Shown piece by piece: positions 25,844 to 34,564 of a stretch of 64,000 bases of DNA. The stretch's first letter is position 1, and each line of letters begins with the position of its first letter. Position numbers and translations under genes: made by a program. Under the pieces are notes generated by a model. The model saw nothing but the letters and a program-made list of their open reading frames with translations. It was not told the DNA's origin and ran no database searches. Origin of the DNA: RGIG2134 sp964461115 (GTDB taxonomy: Bacteria; Cyanobacteriota; Vampirovibrionia; Gastranaerophilales; Gastranaerophilaceae). The DNA lies in the NCBI GenBank assembly GCA_964461115.1, contig CAYWSX010000003.1, positions 62,001 through 126,000 on the forward strand, given 5' to 3'.

Positions 25844-27029
25844 AAAGCTGCTTTTAATTTCACAAGAAAAAGTTCTCGCTGCCGTCAACGGAGCCACAAA
25901 AATCCTATACTACTTTGCAAACACAATGGCAAAGCGCGGATATGAAGTTGTGGTGTGCTATCCGAACCCGCAAAACCCAAAATTCGACCCAAATTTTGAT
26001 AAAAGCGTAAAATTTTACAACCTGGACTACCTTGACATCGGGGATTTCAAGTCAAAACGTAAATCTTTTTCACTGTGGAATTTCTTTATCAAAAAACGCT
26101 GTAAAAAATCTTTAAATATTCTTAAATACGCCGAACTTTCGGACAAAATGGAGTACATCGTCGAAAAAGAAAAACCGGACGTGATTATTCCATTTTTCAT
26201 GCACGTTTCTTGCCAGCTTCTGTTCGGCAAAAAGTATGATACACCGATAATTCAGATGTATCACACGCACCCCAAGGTTTACCACTCCAAGCAAAATCCG
26301 TTTTCAAAGAAAACAAAAGATATGGGGATTTTATTTAACGAAGTTGTGAAACAAGTTGACCGATTACAGCTTTTCTTCCCGTCTTATGCAGATTATATAA
26401 AGCCGCTGTTCAAAGCCCGCACCTGCTTTATCCACAATCCTGTAAAAATTCCCGAGCAGCAAGCCGACCTTACAAAAACGAAAAAGAAAATAATTTATCT
26501 ATCCAGAATTGATAAAAACAAGGGGCAAAACATCCTGATAGAAGCATTTGCACTAATTGCAAAAAGTTATCCCGATTGGGAAGTGCTGATTTACGGTGAT
26601 TTTGAACCGCGAGAATATAAAGTTGAAATAGACAAAATAATTGAAAAATACAGCCTCTCAGAACAAGTAAAACTTATGGGCGTGACAAACCAGCCTATCG
26701 AAGCGCTTCTTGAGGCAGACATCGGAGCATACACAAGCACATATGAAGGATTTCCGCTGGGATTATCCGAGGCAATGAGCGTAGGGCTGCCTTGTGTAGG
26801 GCTCAAGAATGCGACAGGTATTAACGAACTCATCAAAGACCGCCATAGCGGACTTCTGTGCGAATCAAACCAAGTTGACGTTGCAAGAAAACTCGTACAG
26901 CTAATGGCAAACCCGCCTTTGCGCATACGTTACGGGCAAAATGCACGCGAAGAAATGAAGCAGTACTCGACTGAACTTTACCTCGCAAAATGGGATAATT
27001 TAATCAACGAAATACTTGAAAATCGCTAG
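25836..27029 (+). CDS. Family 4 (GT-B) glycosyltransferase
   Basis: The 397-residue protein has a GT-B layout: N-terminal acceptor domain, then 'KKIIYLSRIDKNKGQNILIE', 'VKLMGVTNQPIEALLEADIG' and the donor-site EGFPLGLSEAMSVGLP with the two conserved glutamates. It starts at TTG 25836, overlapping the upstream gene by eight bases, with GAGG upstream at normal distance. It probably adds a hexose to the same glycan as its neighbour. The donor cannot be read. Confidence 0.88.
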   Translation: MARKLLLISQEKVLAAVNGATKILYYFANTMAKRGYEVVVCYPNPQNPKFDPNFDKSVKFYNLDYLDIGDFKSKRKSFSLWNFFIKKRCKKSLNILKYAELSDKMEYIVEKEKPDVIIPFFMHVSCQLLFGKKYDTPIIQMYHTHPKVYHSKQNPFSKKTKDMGILFNEVVKQVDRLQLFFPSYADYIKPLFKARTCFIHNPVKIPEQQADLTKTKKKIIYLSRIDKNKGQNILIEAFALIAKSYPDWEVLIYGDFEPREYKVEIDKIIEKYSLSEQVKLMGVTNQPIEALLEADIGAYTSTYEGFPLGLSEAMSVGLPCVGLKNATGINELIKDRHSGLLCESNQVDVARKLVQLMANPPLRIRYGQNAREEMKQYSTELYLAKWDNLINEILENR

Positions 27030-27036
27030 CAGCGTG

Positions 27037-27423
27037 TTAGTACTTTTTATCAAGAACTTTAATCAAATGCCAGCCGAATTGCGTTTTCACAGGCGCAGAA
27101 ACAGTCCCTACAGGAAGTGTGAATGCTGCATCTTCAAATTCTTTGACCATTTGCCCGCGCTGAAAGTAGCCAAGGTCGCCGCCTGAAGCTTTAGAAGGGC
27201 ATTCAGAATATTGTCTTGCCAATACGCCGAAATCCTCTCCGTCATCTATCATCGTCTTTAGGGTGTCCGCTTCTTCTTTCGTTTTCACGAGGATATGAGC
27301 CGCTTTAACACTTTTTACAGCCCCAACAGGACAAGCTGCTTGCGCTTTATGATTTAATCCGCCGAAAAGCAACACTGCCGCCGCAACAGCCAATACCAAA
27401 ACCGCACTTAGTATATTTTTCAT
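27037..27423 (-). CDS. Parvulin-type peptidyl-prolyl isomerase, exported
   Basis: The 128-residue protein has a signal peptide ending near residue 30 (HKAQAACP) and one parvulin domain: 'AAHILVKTKEEADTL', 'GGDLGYFQRGQMVKEFEDA' and 'FGWHLIKVLDKKY'. It should speed proline isomerisation of proteins in the periplasm. The cysteine just after the predicted cleavage site is compatible with lipidation, although no clean lipobox is present. AGGAG precedes ATG 27423. Monocistronic, convergent with the glycosyltransferase. Confidence 0.9.
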   Translation of the reverse strand: MKNILSAVLVLAVAAAVLLFGGLNHKAQAACPVGAVKSVKAAHILVKTKEEADTLKTMIDDGEDFGVLARQYSECPSKASGGDLGYFQRGQMVKEFEDAAFTLPVGTVSAPVKTQFGWHLIKVLDKKY

Positions 27424-27572
27424 AATTTTCTCCTAAATATTTCCCTAAACCACTCTATTAAAACTCAAAAAAAAGCACAAGTCCACTCGGGGAATAAAGG
27501 AGAATAGAAAAGCAGGGTGCAATTTTTTGCACCAAAAATTAGCGCGATACGCACAACACGCACCTACCCGCC

Positions 27573-27620
27573 GTCATCCTGAACTTGTTATTATCCTTGC
27601 CCAACCATACCAGACAGCAT
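27573..27620. repeat. Degenerate intergenic repeat
   Basis: GTCATCCTGAACTTG resembles the arm of the repeats at 34332 and 53216, but no clean second arm remains. The rest of 27424-27631 shows nothing else. Confidence 0.35.
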
Positions 27621-27631
27621 GAAACCCTGAA

Positions 27632-28405
27632 TTAAACTCCTGCCAGCATTTTTGCAGTCTTAAATGCACGTGGAGAGTGAAGCTCCACGTAAGATTTTAA
27701 TATTGAAAAACAATAACGGGAAACTTTTTCGTCGGCCTTCCGCTCAAAATCCGTTTTTACATCAAAATCCGACGCACAAAGATGTGCAAGGAACTCACGA
27801 AGTTTTGAATAAAATTTTACACCGCCTCCGCCTTGCAGGCATGCACAGTTCATACATCTCACCCCGCCTTTTTCGACGGAAAGAATTACATCGCCCGACC
27901 CGGAACCAAATTCACACCCGCAGTTTATACAGTGCGTCAATTGCAGCTCGTACCCGCAGACCTTCATCATCTTAAGCTGAAAACGCATTACACAAAGCAG
28001 AACTTCGATAATAGACGCCGCAGACGCCATTTGAGAAAGAGCGCCGTAAAAAATATCGTAAACCTCCCCACTGTTAGGGTCGTTTTCGACTCCGAAATTC
28101 GTTATAATCTCAGACATGTAAGAGGAATAAATCATTTTGTCCATATCCGCACGCAGGCTGTTAAAAGTATTGAGCGCCTCAGCCTGACAAATCCTGTCGA
28201 GGTTTTTACCTTTAAAAAGCATTAATTTATTAGCAACAAGCAAGTCCATACGCCCGCCAAGCTTACTTTTGGTGTTCTTGCTACCCTTTGCGACGCCGCG
28301 GATAAGCCCTTTTTCCTTCGAATACATCACAACAATCTTGTCCGACTCGCTCAGGTTGTAGGATTTCACATTTATTGCGTTTGTAAGATAATTACTCGCC
28401 ACCAA
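27632..28405 (-). CDS. recO: DNA repair protein RecO
   Basis: RecO helps load RecA on SSB-coated DNA in the RecFOR pathway. The 257-residue protein has the N-terminal OB fold ('KSYNLSESDKIVVMYSKEKG', 'GVAKGSKNTKSKLGG'), a helical middle and a zinc finger of the form CxxC...CxxC (CINCGC and CMNCAC). It starts at TTG 28405, inside the end of pilT, with AAGGA five bases upstream; GTG 28402 is an alternative. Translational coupling to pilT is likely, though functions differ. Confidence 0.92.
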   Translation of the reverse strand: MVASNYLTNAINVKSYNLSESDKIVVMYSKEKGLIRGVAKGSKNTKSKLGGRMDLLVANKLMLFKGKNLDRICQAEALNTFNSLRADMDKMIYSSYMSEIITNFGVENDPNSGEVYDIFYGALSQMASAASIIEVLLCVMRFQLKMMKVCGYELQLTHCINCGCEFGSGSGDVILSVEKGGVRCMNCACLQGGGGVKFYSKLREFLAHLCASDFDVKTDFERKADEKVSRYCFSILKSYVELHSPRAFKTAKMLAGV

Positions 28406-29516
28406 GTTCTTCCTTCAACTTTATAGCCTTCGAATTAGCGCCATGATAAACACCTCTTAAAAGCTGTTTGAGTTCGTTTACATTGTCGGTAGATGCAAGC
28501 GCTGTCTCTTCCGAAATATAGCCTCTCATGCACAACTCGTAAATAGACATGTTCATCGTAATCATATCGTTGAACGAGCCTTTACGAACAAGGTCATAAA
28601 TCTCTTCTAATCTGTCTTTTGCGATAAAATCTTTAACAGTAGGCGTCACAACCAGCACCTCACATGAAGGAATACGCCCCTCACCGTTTTTGCGAGGCAA
28701 AAGACGCTGTGCGATTGTTCCGCGAAGGGTTTCAGACAACTGCTTTCTTATAAATTCTCTGTCCGACGGGTCGTATATGTTAACAATACGATTTACTGTC
28801 TGAACCGCGTCATTGGTGTGCATTGTGGCATACACAAGGTGGCCTGTTTCCGCAGCCTTGAGGGCTGAGGACATGGTCTCACGGTCACGGATTTCCCCGA
28901 TTAAAATCACATCAGGATCCTGTCTCAACGCATATTTAACCCCGTCAGGGAAGGATGTCGTATCAATTTCAACCTGACGCTGCGAAACAATAGATTTCTT
29001 GCTCGTATAAATAAATTCAATAGGGTCTTCAATCGTAATAATATGCTTTTGGTGGATTGTGTTGATGTGATCAATCAAAGCCGCGATGGTAGTGGATTTG
29101 CCGCTTCCCGTCGGTCCTGTTACAAGCACGATACCGTTGTTGAGCGACGAAAACTGATCAATCGACGTAGGCAGACCTAAATCACGAAGTTGCGGGATAT
29201 CATAAGGAATAGTTCTTATTACAAGCGCCATTTTCCCAAGTTGACGCGACAAATTCACACGAAAACGGGAAACGCCTGTAATTTCATAGGCAAAATCAAG
29301 GTCATAAACTTGGTCGGCACGATTTTTCAATATTCCGGGAAGAACCTCATCCAATATCAGCCCGAAATCCACCGCCGAAATCTTTTCACTTCCCGCTATT
29401 TTCATAATTTTGCCGTCTTTTCTGACAATCGGCACCTCGTCGACATGCAGGTGAACATCAGACACTCCCTGCTTTACAACCGCCTTCATAAACGACACAA
29501 ATTTAAAATTTTCCAT
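28392..29516 (-). CDS. pilT: Type IV pilus retraction ATPase
   Basis: PilT is the hexameric ATPase that depolymerises type IV pili. The 374-residue protein has the N-terminal domain with 'VSDVHLHVDEVP', Walker A GPTGSGKST (134-142), the Asp box with 'ILIGEIRDRET', the His box 'ETGHLVYATMHTND' and the family's 'QRLLPRKNGEGR'. Length is typical. GAGGG precedes ATG 29516. With four pilin-like genes in the window it supports a functional pilus; pilB, pilC and pilD are not here. Confidence 0.95.
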   Translation of the reverse strand: MENFKFVSFMKAVVKQGVSDVHLHVDEVPIVRKDGKIMKIAGSEKISAVDFGLILDEVLPGILKNRADQVYDLDFAYEITGVSRFRVNLSRQLGKMALVIRTIPYDIPQLRDLGLPTSIDQFSSLNNGIVLVTGPTGSGKSTTIAALIDHINTIHQKHIITIEDPIEFIYTSKKSIVSQRQVEIDTTSFPDGVKYALRQDPDVILIGEIRDRETMSSALKAAETGHLVYATMHTNDAVQTVNRIVNIYDPSDREFIRKQLSETLRGTIAQRLLPRKNGEGRIPSCEVLVVTPTVKDFIAKDRLEEIYDLVRKGSFNDMITMNMSIYELCMRGYISEETALASTDNVNELKQLLRGVYHGANSKAIKLKEELGGE

Positions 29517-29613
29517 ATTTCCCTCTAAATGACATGTAATTATATAGTACTACTTTATCATCCCATTAAAAAACATTTTATATTTATTTACATAATGTAT
29601 TTACGTGATATTT

Positions 29614-29642
29614 TTGGAGTTTGGGGGATTTTATAGTATAAT
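29614..29642 (+). promoter_or_regulatory. Promoter of the NhaD-like antiporter gene
   Basis: TTGGAG (29614-29619) and TATAAT (29637-29642) are 17 bases apart; a normal leader with AAGGAG follows. Confidence 0.6.
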
Positions 29643-29672
29643 CGGTTTAAGGGTTTGAAAAGGAGATTAAGA

Positions 29673-31004
29673 ATGGAAGCAATACACGCTCTGGTACAGC
29701 AAAATGCCGTTTTATGGTCAGGCGCGATATTACTCGTCGCATATATTTTTATAGCTTGGGAAAAAATCCCGAAAGTCACCGTAGCCCTCTTGGGCGCCTC
29801 TGTTACAATTCTCCTTGGGCTTGTAACCGCAGGGCGCGGACAGGAAGGAATTCCGCCGCATTACTTCGCAAACTTTATCGACTTTAATGTGCTGTTTTTA
29901 CTCATAAGCATGATGATAATAGTTCATATTGCAGCACAAAGCGGAATGTTCACGTGGGCAGCTAACGAACTTTTAAGATTCACAAAGGGGCACCCGATAA
30001 AAATCCTTGTTGCGCTTGCAATCTTCACGGCAATTGCGTCGGCATTTCTCGACAACGTCACAACAGTAATTTTAATTATGCCTGTGACCTTCGTAATCGC
30101 AAAAGAGCTTGAAATTGACCCTATTCCATACCTTATCACTGAAATTTTAGCCTCAAACATCGGCGGAACAGCGACTCTCATTGGTGACCCGCCTAATATC
30201 ATTATCGGAAGCAAAGCGGGGCTTTCTTTTATGGACTTCGTGAAAGAACTCACCGACATTGTAGCTCTGATTTTGGTCGTCGCAATCGTTATTTTGATTT
30301 TTGTATTTAAAAATAAACTCAAAGCATCCAAAGAAAATATGCAAAAGGTTGCAAACCTTGACAACTCAAACACAATCACAGATAAAAAACTCTTAATAAG
30401 AAGCGGTTTGACACTGCTTGTGGTCATAATCGGTTTTATGCTTCACGACGTAACGCACATCGAAACCTACCTCATGGCAATGGCAGGCGCAAGCTTCCTG
30501 CTCATCTTTGAAAAGCCGAAAGGCATACTCGAAGCCGTTGAATGGAACACTATATTTTTCTTTGCGGGATTGTTTATTATTATCGGCGGACTTGAAGCAT
30601 CAGGCGGTATCGGGCTTATGGCAAAATGGCTGCTCGATGTAACGCAGGGAAGCGAAAAAGCAACTGCAATGATAATTCTTTGGGGTTCAGGGATTCTCTC
30701 TGGCATAATAGACAATATCCCATACACTGCGACTATGGCGCCTTTGATATACCAAATTCAAGTGACAGAAGGCGTGGCATACGCTCATCCGTTGTGGTGG
30801 TGTCTGTCTCTGGGCGCATGCCTCGGCGGAAACATGACAATAATCGGTGCCGCAGCTAACGTAATCGTATCCGAAACAGCAGCAGCTCACGGACACAAAA
30901 TCAGCTTTATGCGATTCCTGAAATACGGTGCGGGCATAACGTTTATGTCTCTTATTCTGGCTTCAATCTATATTTATTTCAGATTTTTGACAAACGTATC
31001 GTAG
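29673..31004 (+). CDS. NhaD/ArsB-superfamily ion transporter
   Basis: The 443-residue protein has about 12 hydrophobic helices and the pattern of the ion-transporter superfamily: 'FLDNVTTVILIMPVTF', 'NIGGTATLIGDPPNIIIG' and, in the second half, 'SGILSGIIDNIPYTATMAPL' and 'CLGGNMTIIGAAANVI'. The two re-entrant motifs with Asp/Asn suggest a sodium/proton antiporter of the NhaD type; an anion or arsenite role is less likely but not excluded. AAGGAG lies eight bases before ATG 29673; the TTG at 29655 is earlier than the site. Single gene. Confidence 0.82.
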   Translation: MEAIHALVQQNAVLWSGAILLVAYIFIAWEKIPKVTVALLGASVTILLGLVTAGRGQEGIPPHYFANFIDFNVLFLLISMMIIVHIAAQSGMFTWAANELLRFTKGHPIKILVALAIFTAIASAFLDNVTTVILIMPVTFVIAKELEIDPIPYLITEILASNIGGTATLIGDPPNIIIGSKAGLSFMDFVKELTDIVALILVVAIVILIFVFKNKLKASKENMQKVANLDNSNTITDKKLLIRSGLTLLVVIIGFMLHDVTHIETYLMAMAGASFLLIFEKPKGILEAVEWNTIFFFAGLFIIIGGLEASGGIGLMAKWLLDVTQGSEKATAMIILWGSGILSGIIDNIPYTATMAPLIYQIQVTEGVAYAHPLWWCLSLGACLGGNMTIIGAAANVIVSETAAAHGHKISFMRFLKYGAGITFMSLILASIYIYFRFLTNVS

Positions 31005-31015
31005 CAAATCCTACA

Positions 31016-31063
31016 GTCATTCAGAATGAAAACGATAGATTCTTCGCTATCGCTCAGAATGAC
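31016..31063. repeat. Intergenic REP-like hairpin repeat
   Basis: GTCATTC / GAATGAC outer stem and CGATAG / CTATCG inner stem around ATTCTTCG. Lies between convergent genes; may terminate both. Confidence 0.7.
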
Positions 31064-31105
31064 TTGAAGGCTGCAGTTATTTAAAGGCAAAGAGTAACGA
31101 TTGCG

Positions 31106-32194
31106 TTAATCCTTTACTTTCAACTCACAGCACATTTGGCACGCGGTAAAAAGTTCTGCACATTGCAGGTTTTTCCTGAAACATCTGAATTTCGGCAGAT
31201 TATATACCTCTTTGAGACTGTGCTCTCGCACGTTTCCAATATTTAGCGACAAACACGGATAAACATCGCCTTGCGGATTTATCATCATATTCGAGAACGG
31301 ATATTTGCAAGGATGATAGATTTCAGTGATTTTCTTCTCAATATCCGAGGAATAAAAGCGTTTTATTTTTTCAAGTTCGTTTTGCCCCTCAAACTTAGGC
31401 GACCAGCGCACTTTAACCTTTGAAGTTTTCGAAAGGGAGGCAATCTCATGATAAACCGCCTCAAAATGCTCCATATTAAAATAAGGTGCAATCGGATACT
31501 CTGTCTGCCAAAACTCTTCGCCGAATTCAGAGCGAAGACGCGAGTTTTGCTTTAAATCATTATTTCGAAGGAATGAAATCGACAAAAAATCAAAATCCAT
31601 ATCGCTACACATTTTATAAAGTTTCGGCAAGTCATCGAGATTATTTTCAAGCACAATCGTCTTTATATCAATCATCGGGCGCGTTTTCTTCAAGATTTTT
31701 TTACGTTCCTGAAGAGTTTCAAGATTTTTTATAATTTTATCCCAAATCCCCGCCTGATTACGGTTTTTGTCGTGATTTCCGCCATAACCGTCTAAAGAAA
31801 CCGAAAGCAGAATCATATTTGACTTTATAAAGTCCTCAATCACATCATCAGTCATCAAAACACCGTTTGTGACAGTGTTTACCTTTCCGAATGTCTTTTT
31901 TGAGACAGCATAAAGAATTTCCGAAAAATCCTTGCGAATTAACGGTTCCCCACCAACAAGCGTCACAAATGAGTAAAACGGAATCTGTTTGATAATTTTT
32001 TTCCATTCATCCGTCGAAAGTTCATCCTTTTTTCGCTCCGCGCCGACATAACAATATGGACAAGCGAGATTGCAGCGATATGTAAGCTCAAAAAAGTATC
32101 TGAGCGGGATAATCGCCTTGCCGGAGTTCGAGCGGTACGAAATATCCGCATATTTGTCTCTCAATACGTCAAAAAGTTCAGAATAGTTAATCAT
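31106..32194 (-). CDS. Radical SAM/SPASM-type enzyme
   Basis: The 362-residue protein has the SAM iron-sulfur motif CNLACPYC (Cys41, 45, 48), 'VTLVGGEPLIRKDF' and 'SVSLDGYGGNHDKNR', then a C-terminal cysteine-rich region (CKYPF..., DVYPCLSL, CAELFTACQMCC) that can hold auxiliary clusters. Such SPASM/twitch enzymes modify peptides, mature enzymes or act in cofactor synthesis. No precursor peptide is seen within 10 kb on either side. TAAAAT (32207-32202) lies seven bases from the ATG and there is no Shine-Dalgarno sequence. Substrate unknown. Confidence 0.82.
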   Translation of the reverse strand: MINYSELFDVLRDKYADISYRSNSGKAIIPLRYFFELTYRCNLACPYCYVGAERKKDELSTDEWKKIIKQIPFYSFVTLVGGEPLIRKDFSEILYAVSKKTFGKVNTVTNGVLMTDDVIEDFIKSNMILLSVSLDGYGGNHDKNRNQAGIWDKIIKNLETLQERKKILKKTRPMIDIKTIVLENNLDDLPKLYKMCSDMDFDFLSISFLRNNDLKQNSRLRSEFGEEFWQTEYPIAPYFNMEHFEAVYHEIASLSKTSKVKVRWSPKFEGQNELEKIKRFYSSDIEKKITEIYHPCKYPFSNMMINPQGDVYPCLSLNIGNVREHSLKEVYNLPKFRCFRKNLQCAELFTACQMCCELKVKD

Positions 32195-32276
32195 ATAAAT
32201 TATTTTAGCCTAAAATTTAATTTCATGCTATTTTATGTTATCATCACGAAATCACTGATGGTGAGGTAAAAACACA

Positions 32277-33212
32277 ATGAACGAACAATTAGACTTAATA
32301 ACAATCGGCGAAAGCCTTATAGAACTATCAAGCAGCGAAAGTCTCACGTTTGCGGACACTTTGAGTAAATATTATGGCGGGGACAGCCTTTGCAGCGCAA
32401 TTGCAGCTCTAAGACTGGGCGGAAAAGTAGGCTACATAACAAAAGTCGGGATGGATCCGTTTAAGGAATACCTGCTCGACTGCTGGCAGAACGAAGGTCT
32501 CGACATCTCACAGGTAAAACTCGTCAAAGGCTACAACGGCGTATATTTTATAGCGCTCCCGACAGACAGCGAAAAGGAATTCACTCACTACCGCAAAAAA
32601 ACTGCCGCAACCTTTCTCACCGCAGACGATATTGACGAAGATTACATAAAAAATTCCAAAATATTTTACGCAACAGGAATTACGCAGGCGCTTTCACTCA
32701 ACGCGAAAGAAGCCGTGCAAAAAGCATACAAAACAGCAAAAGAAAATAACGTTGTCTGCGCATACGACCCGAACTACTCGGAAAGCGTGTGGAGCGCGCA
32801 TGACGCGAAAGAAGCATTCGACGAAATATGCGAATACATTGACGTGATGTTCCTTAACATGTCACGCGACGGCGCGAAGCTCTTTGAAGCGGAATCGCCG
32901 CAAAAACTGATTAAATATCTCTGGGACAGAGGCATTCAGACGGTCTCAATCCGCTCCGGCAAAGATAATGGCTGCTACACAGGCGCCGAGGGCAACATTA
33001 TGTTCGAAGAATTCCAAACTACGCAAATCGTAGACGCAACAAGCTCAGGCGACGCATACAACGGCGCGTTTTTGTATGCCCTTTCTCAGTCTATGTCGGC
33101 GTTTGAGTCCGCAAAAATTGCAAACATAACCGCAAGCCTTCAAGCGCAGGGCGTGGGCGCGATTAAGTCAATCCCGTCACGCGAACAGGTTTTTGAGAAA
33201 TTGAAAGGTTAA
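32277..33212 (+). CDS. PfkB-family carbohydrate kinase
   Basis: The 311-residue protein has the PfkB fold: 'LDLITIGESLIELSS', 'YYGGDSLCSAIAALRLGG', 'YITKVGMDPFKEYLLD' and the C-terminal anion-hole region DATSSGDAYNGAF. That last motif departs from the usual D-T-x-G-A-G-D-x-F (SSGD in place of GAGD), but the catalytic Asp is kept. Similarity in layout points to 2-keto-3-deoxygluconate kinase or fructokinase; the sugar cannot be settled. GGTGAGG precedes ATG 32277. Followed after eight bases by the CsaB-like gene. Confidence 0.82.
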   Translation: MNEQLDLITIGESLIELSSSESLTFADTLSKYYGGDSLCSAIAALRLGGKVGYITKVGMDPFKEYLLDCWQNEGLDISQVKLVKGYNGVYFIALPTDSEKEFTHYRKKTAATFLTADDIDEDYIKNSKIFYATGITQALSLNAKEAVQKAYKTAKENNVVCAYDPNYSESVWSAHDAKEAFDEICEYIDVMFLNMSRDGAKLFEAESPQKLIKYLWDRGIQTVSIRSGKDNGCYTGAEGNIMFEEFQTTQIVDATSSGDAYNGAFLYALSQSMSAFESAKIANITASLQAQGVGAIKSIPSREQVFEKLKG

Positions 33213-33220
33213 CAAAATTC

Positions 33221-34252
33221 GTGAAAAAGGTTAAAGTTGTTGTATCGGGCTATATCGGGTTTGACAATTTCGGCGACGAGGCGATTTTGAGCGTTTTGCT
33301 AGACAATTTAAAACAGCAGCGCACAGAAATTACCGTAATTTCCTCTAATCCTGCAAAAACCAAACTTTTACACGGCGTGAAATCCTGCAAGACTTTTGCA
33401 TTCTTTTCAATTTTAGCGGCGCTTTTAAGAACAGATATCCTGATTTCCGGTGGCGGCAGCCTTCTTCAAGACAAAACCAGCGTAAAAAGCCTTCTTTATT
33501 ATTTATTTTTAATTTTTTGCGCAAAAATTTCCGGTAAAAAAGTCATAATCTTTGCTCAGGGCATAGGTCCGATAAATAATGGTTTCGCCAAATTTTCAAC
33601 TAAAATTGCGATAAAATCAGCGGATTTGGTAACCGTTCGCGACGAAAAAAGCCTTTACCTGCTTCGCGGATGGGGTGTCAAAGCTGAATTGCAACCCGAC
33701 CCTGTTTTCAACCTCGAAATCCCTGCATATTCGCCGCAGGGCAAAGTCGGTATTCAGCTTAGAGACTGGAAATTCTTGTCTGAAGAGTTTTTGCAGAAAC
33801 TCGCTGACTCTGTCGTGCAAAACTTTTCCGACAGAGAAATTCTCTTGTTTTCACTCCAAGACACTCTTGACTACGAACTTTGCAAGGTTTTTGAAAACAA
33901 ATTAAAGTTAAGAAATCCAATGATTTCCGTAAAAATAATTAAAAACGACTATCCACACAATATAACCGAGAACTTTAAGACGCTGGAATATCTTATTGCA
34001 ATGCGTTTTCACGCTTGCCTCTTGGCTCTCAAGTTCGGCATAAAAACTCTCGCAATAAACTACGACGAAAAGGTCGAAAAATTGGCAACAGAGGCGCAAA
34101 TACCGTTTGTAAATCTGGACGGCGCGGACAAACTCGAATACAAGTTTGAAAATCTTAAATCGCTTAAAACCGGCACCCTCTTCGAATATGCGAACACAAA
34201 AGAGTACGATTTTTCAGAAATAAATTCACTTATTGAAAAGCTGCAAAAATAG
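33221..34252 (+). CDS. Polysaccharide pyruvyl transferase, CsaB-like
   Basis: The 343-residue protein matches the CsaB family: 'GYIGFDNFGDEAILSVLL' at the N-terminus, 'DILISGGGSLLQDKTS', 'VIIFAQGIGPI', 'SADLVTVRDEKSL' and 'AMRFHACLLALKFGI'. CsaB-type enzymes add pyruvate ketals to secondary cell-wall or surface polysaccharides. It starts with GTG 33221 and AAAGG lies upstream. In this lineage it could decorate a glycan used to anchor surface proteins; no S-layer-homology protein is visible here. Confidence 0.85.
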   Translation: MKKVKVVVSGYIGFDNFGDEAILSVLLDNLKQQRTEITVISSNPAKTKLLHGVKSCKTFAFFSILAALLRTDILISGGGSLLQDKTSVKSLLYYLFLIFCAKISGKKVIIFAQGIGPINNGFAKFSTKIAIKSADLVTVRDEKSLYLLRGWGVKAELQPDPVFNLEIPAYSPQGKVGIQLRDWKFLSEEFLQKLADSVVQNFSDREILLFSLQDTLDYELCKVFENKLKLRNPMISVKIIKNDYPHNITENFKTLEYLIAMRFHACLLALKFGIKTLAINYDEKVEKLATEAQIPFVNLDGADKLEYKFENLKSLKTGTLFEYANTKEYDFSEINSLIEKLQK

Positions 34253-34331
34253 CAGTTTAACGACACTCCAAGCCTGAAAGATGTTACAAGACGTAAAATT
34301 GCATAATCTAAATAAATAATACCTAACGATT

Positions 34332-34424
34332 GTCATGCTGAACTTGGTTGACAAAGGGAACCGACGAGGTACGAGTCGCGTGCCCCTGTCTCTCAAGGCG
34401 AAGCCGAAGGGTCAGCATCTTTCC
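34332..34424. repeat. Intergenic repeat with 7-bp inverted ends
   Basis: ATGCTGA (34335-34341) and TCAGCAT (34412-34418) bound a GC-richer segment of about 75 bases with further short inverted parts. Same arm sequence as the repeats at 53117 and 53216. It fills most of the gap before secD. Confidence 0.65.
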
Positions 34425-34564
34425 AGAATGGAATTCAGCAAAAATATTTTAAATTAACTATTAGCTCCAAAATATTTTATCAATATTACCCAACCGGGTT
34501 AGATTATTTTTTTTCTTTTTGATAAGATAAATATAAGTTGAGTATTAGAAAATATGGGGAAATC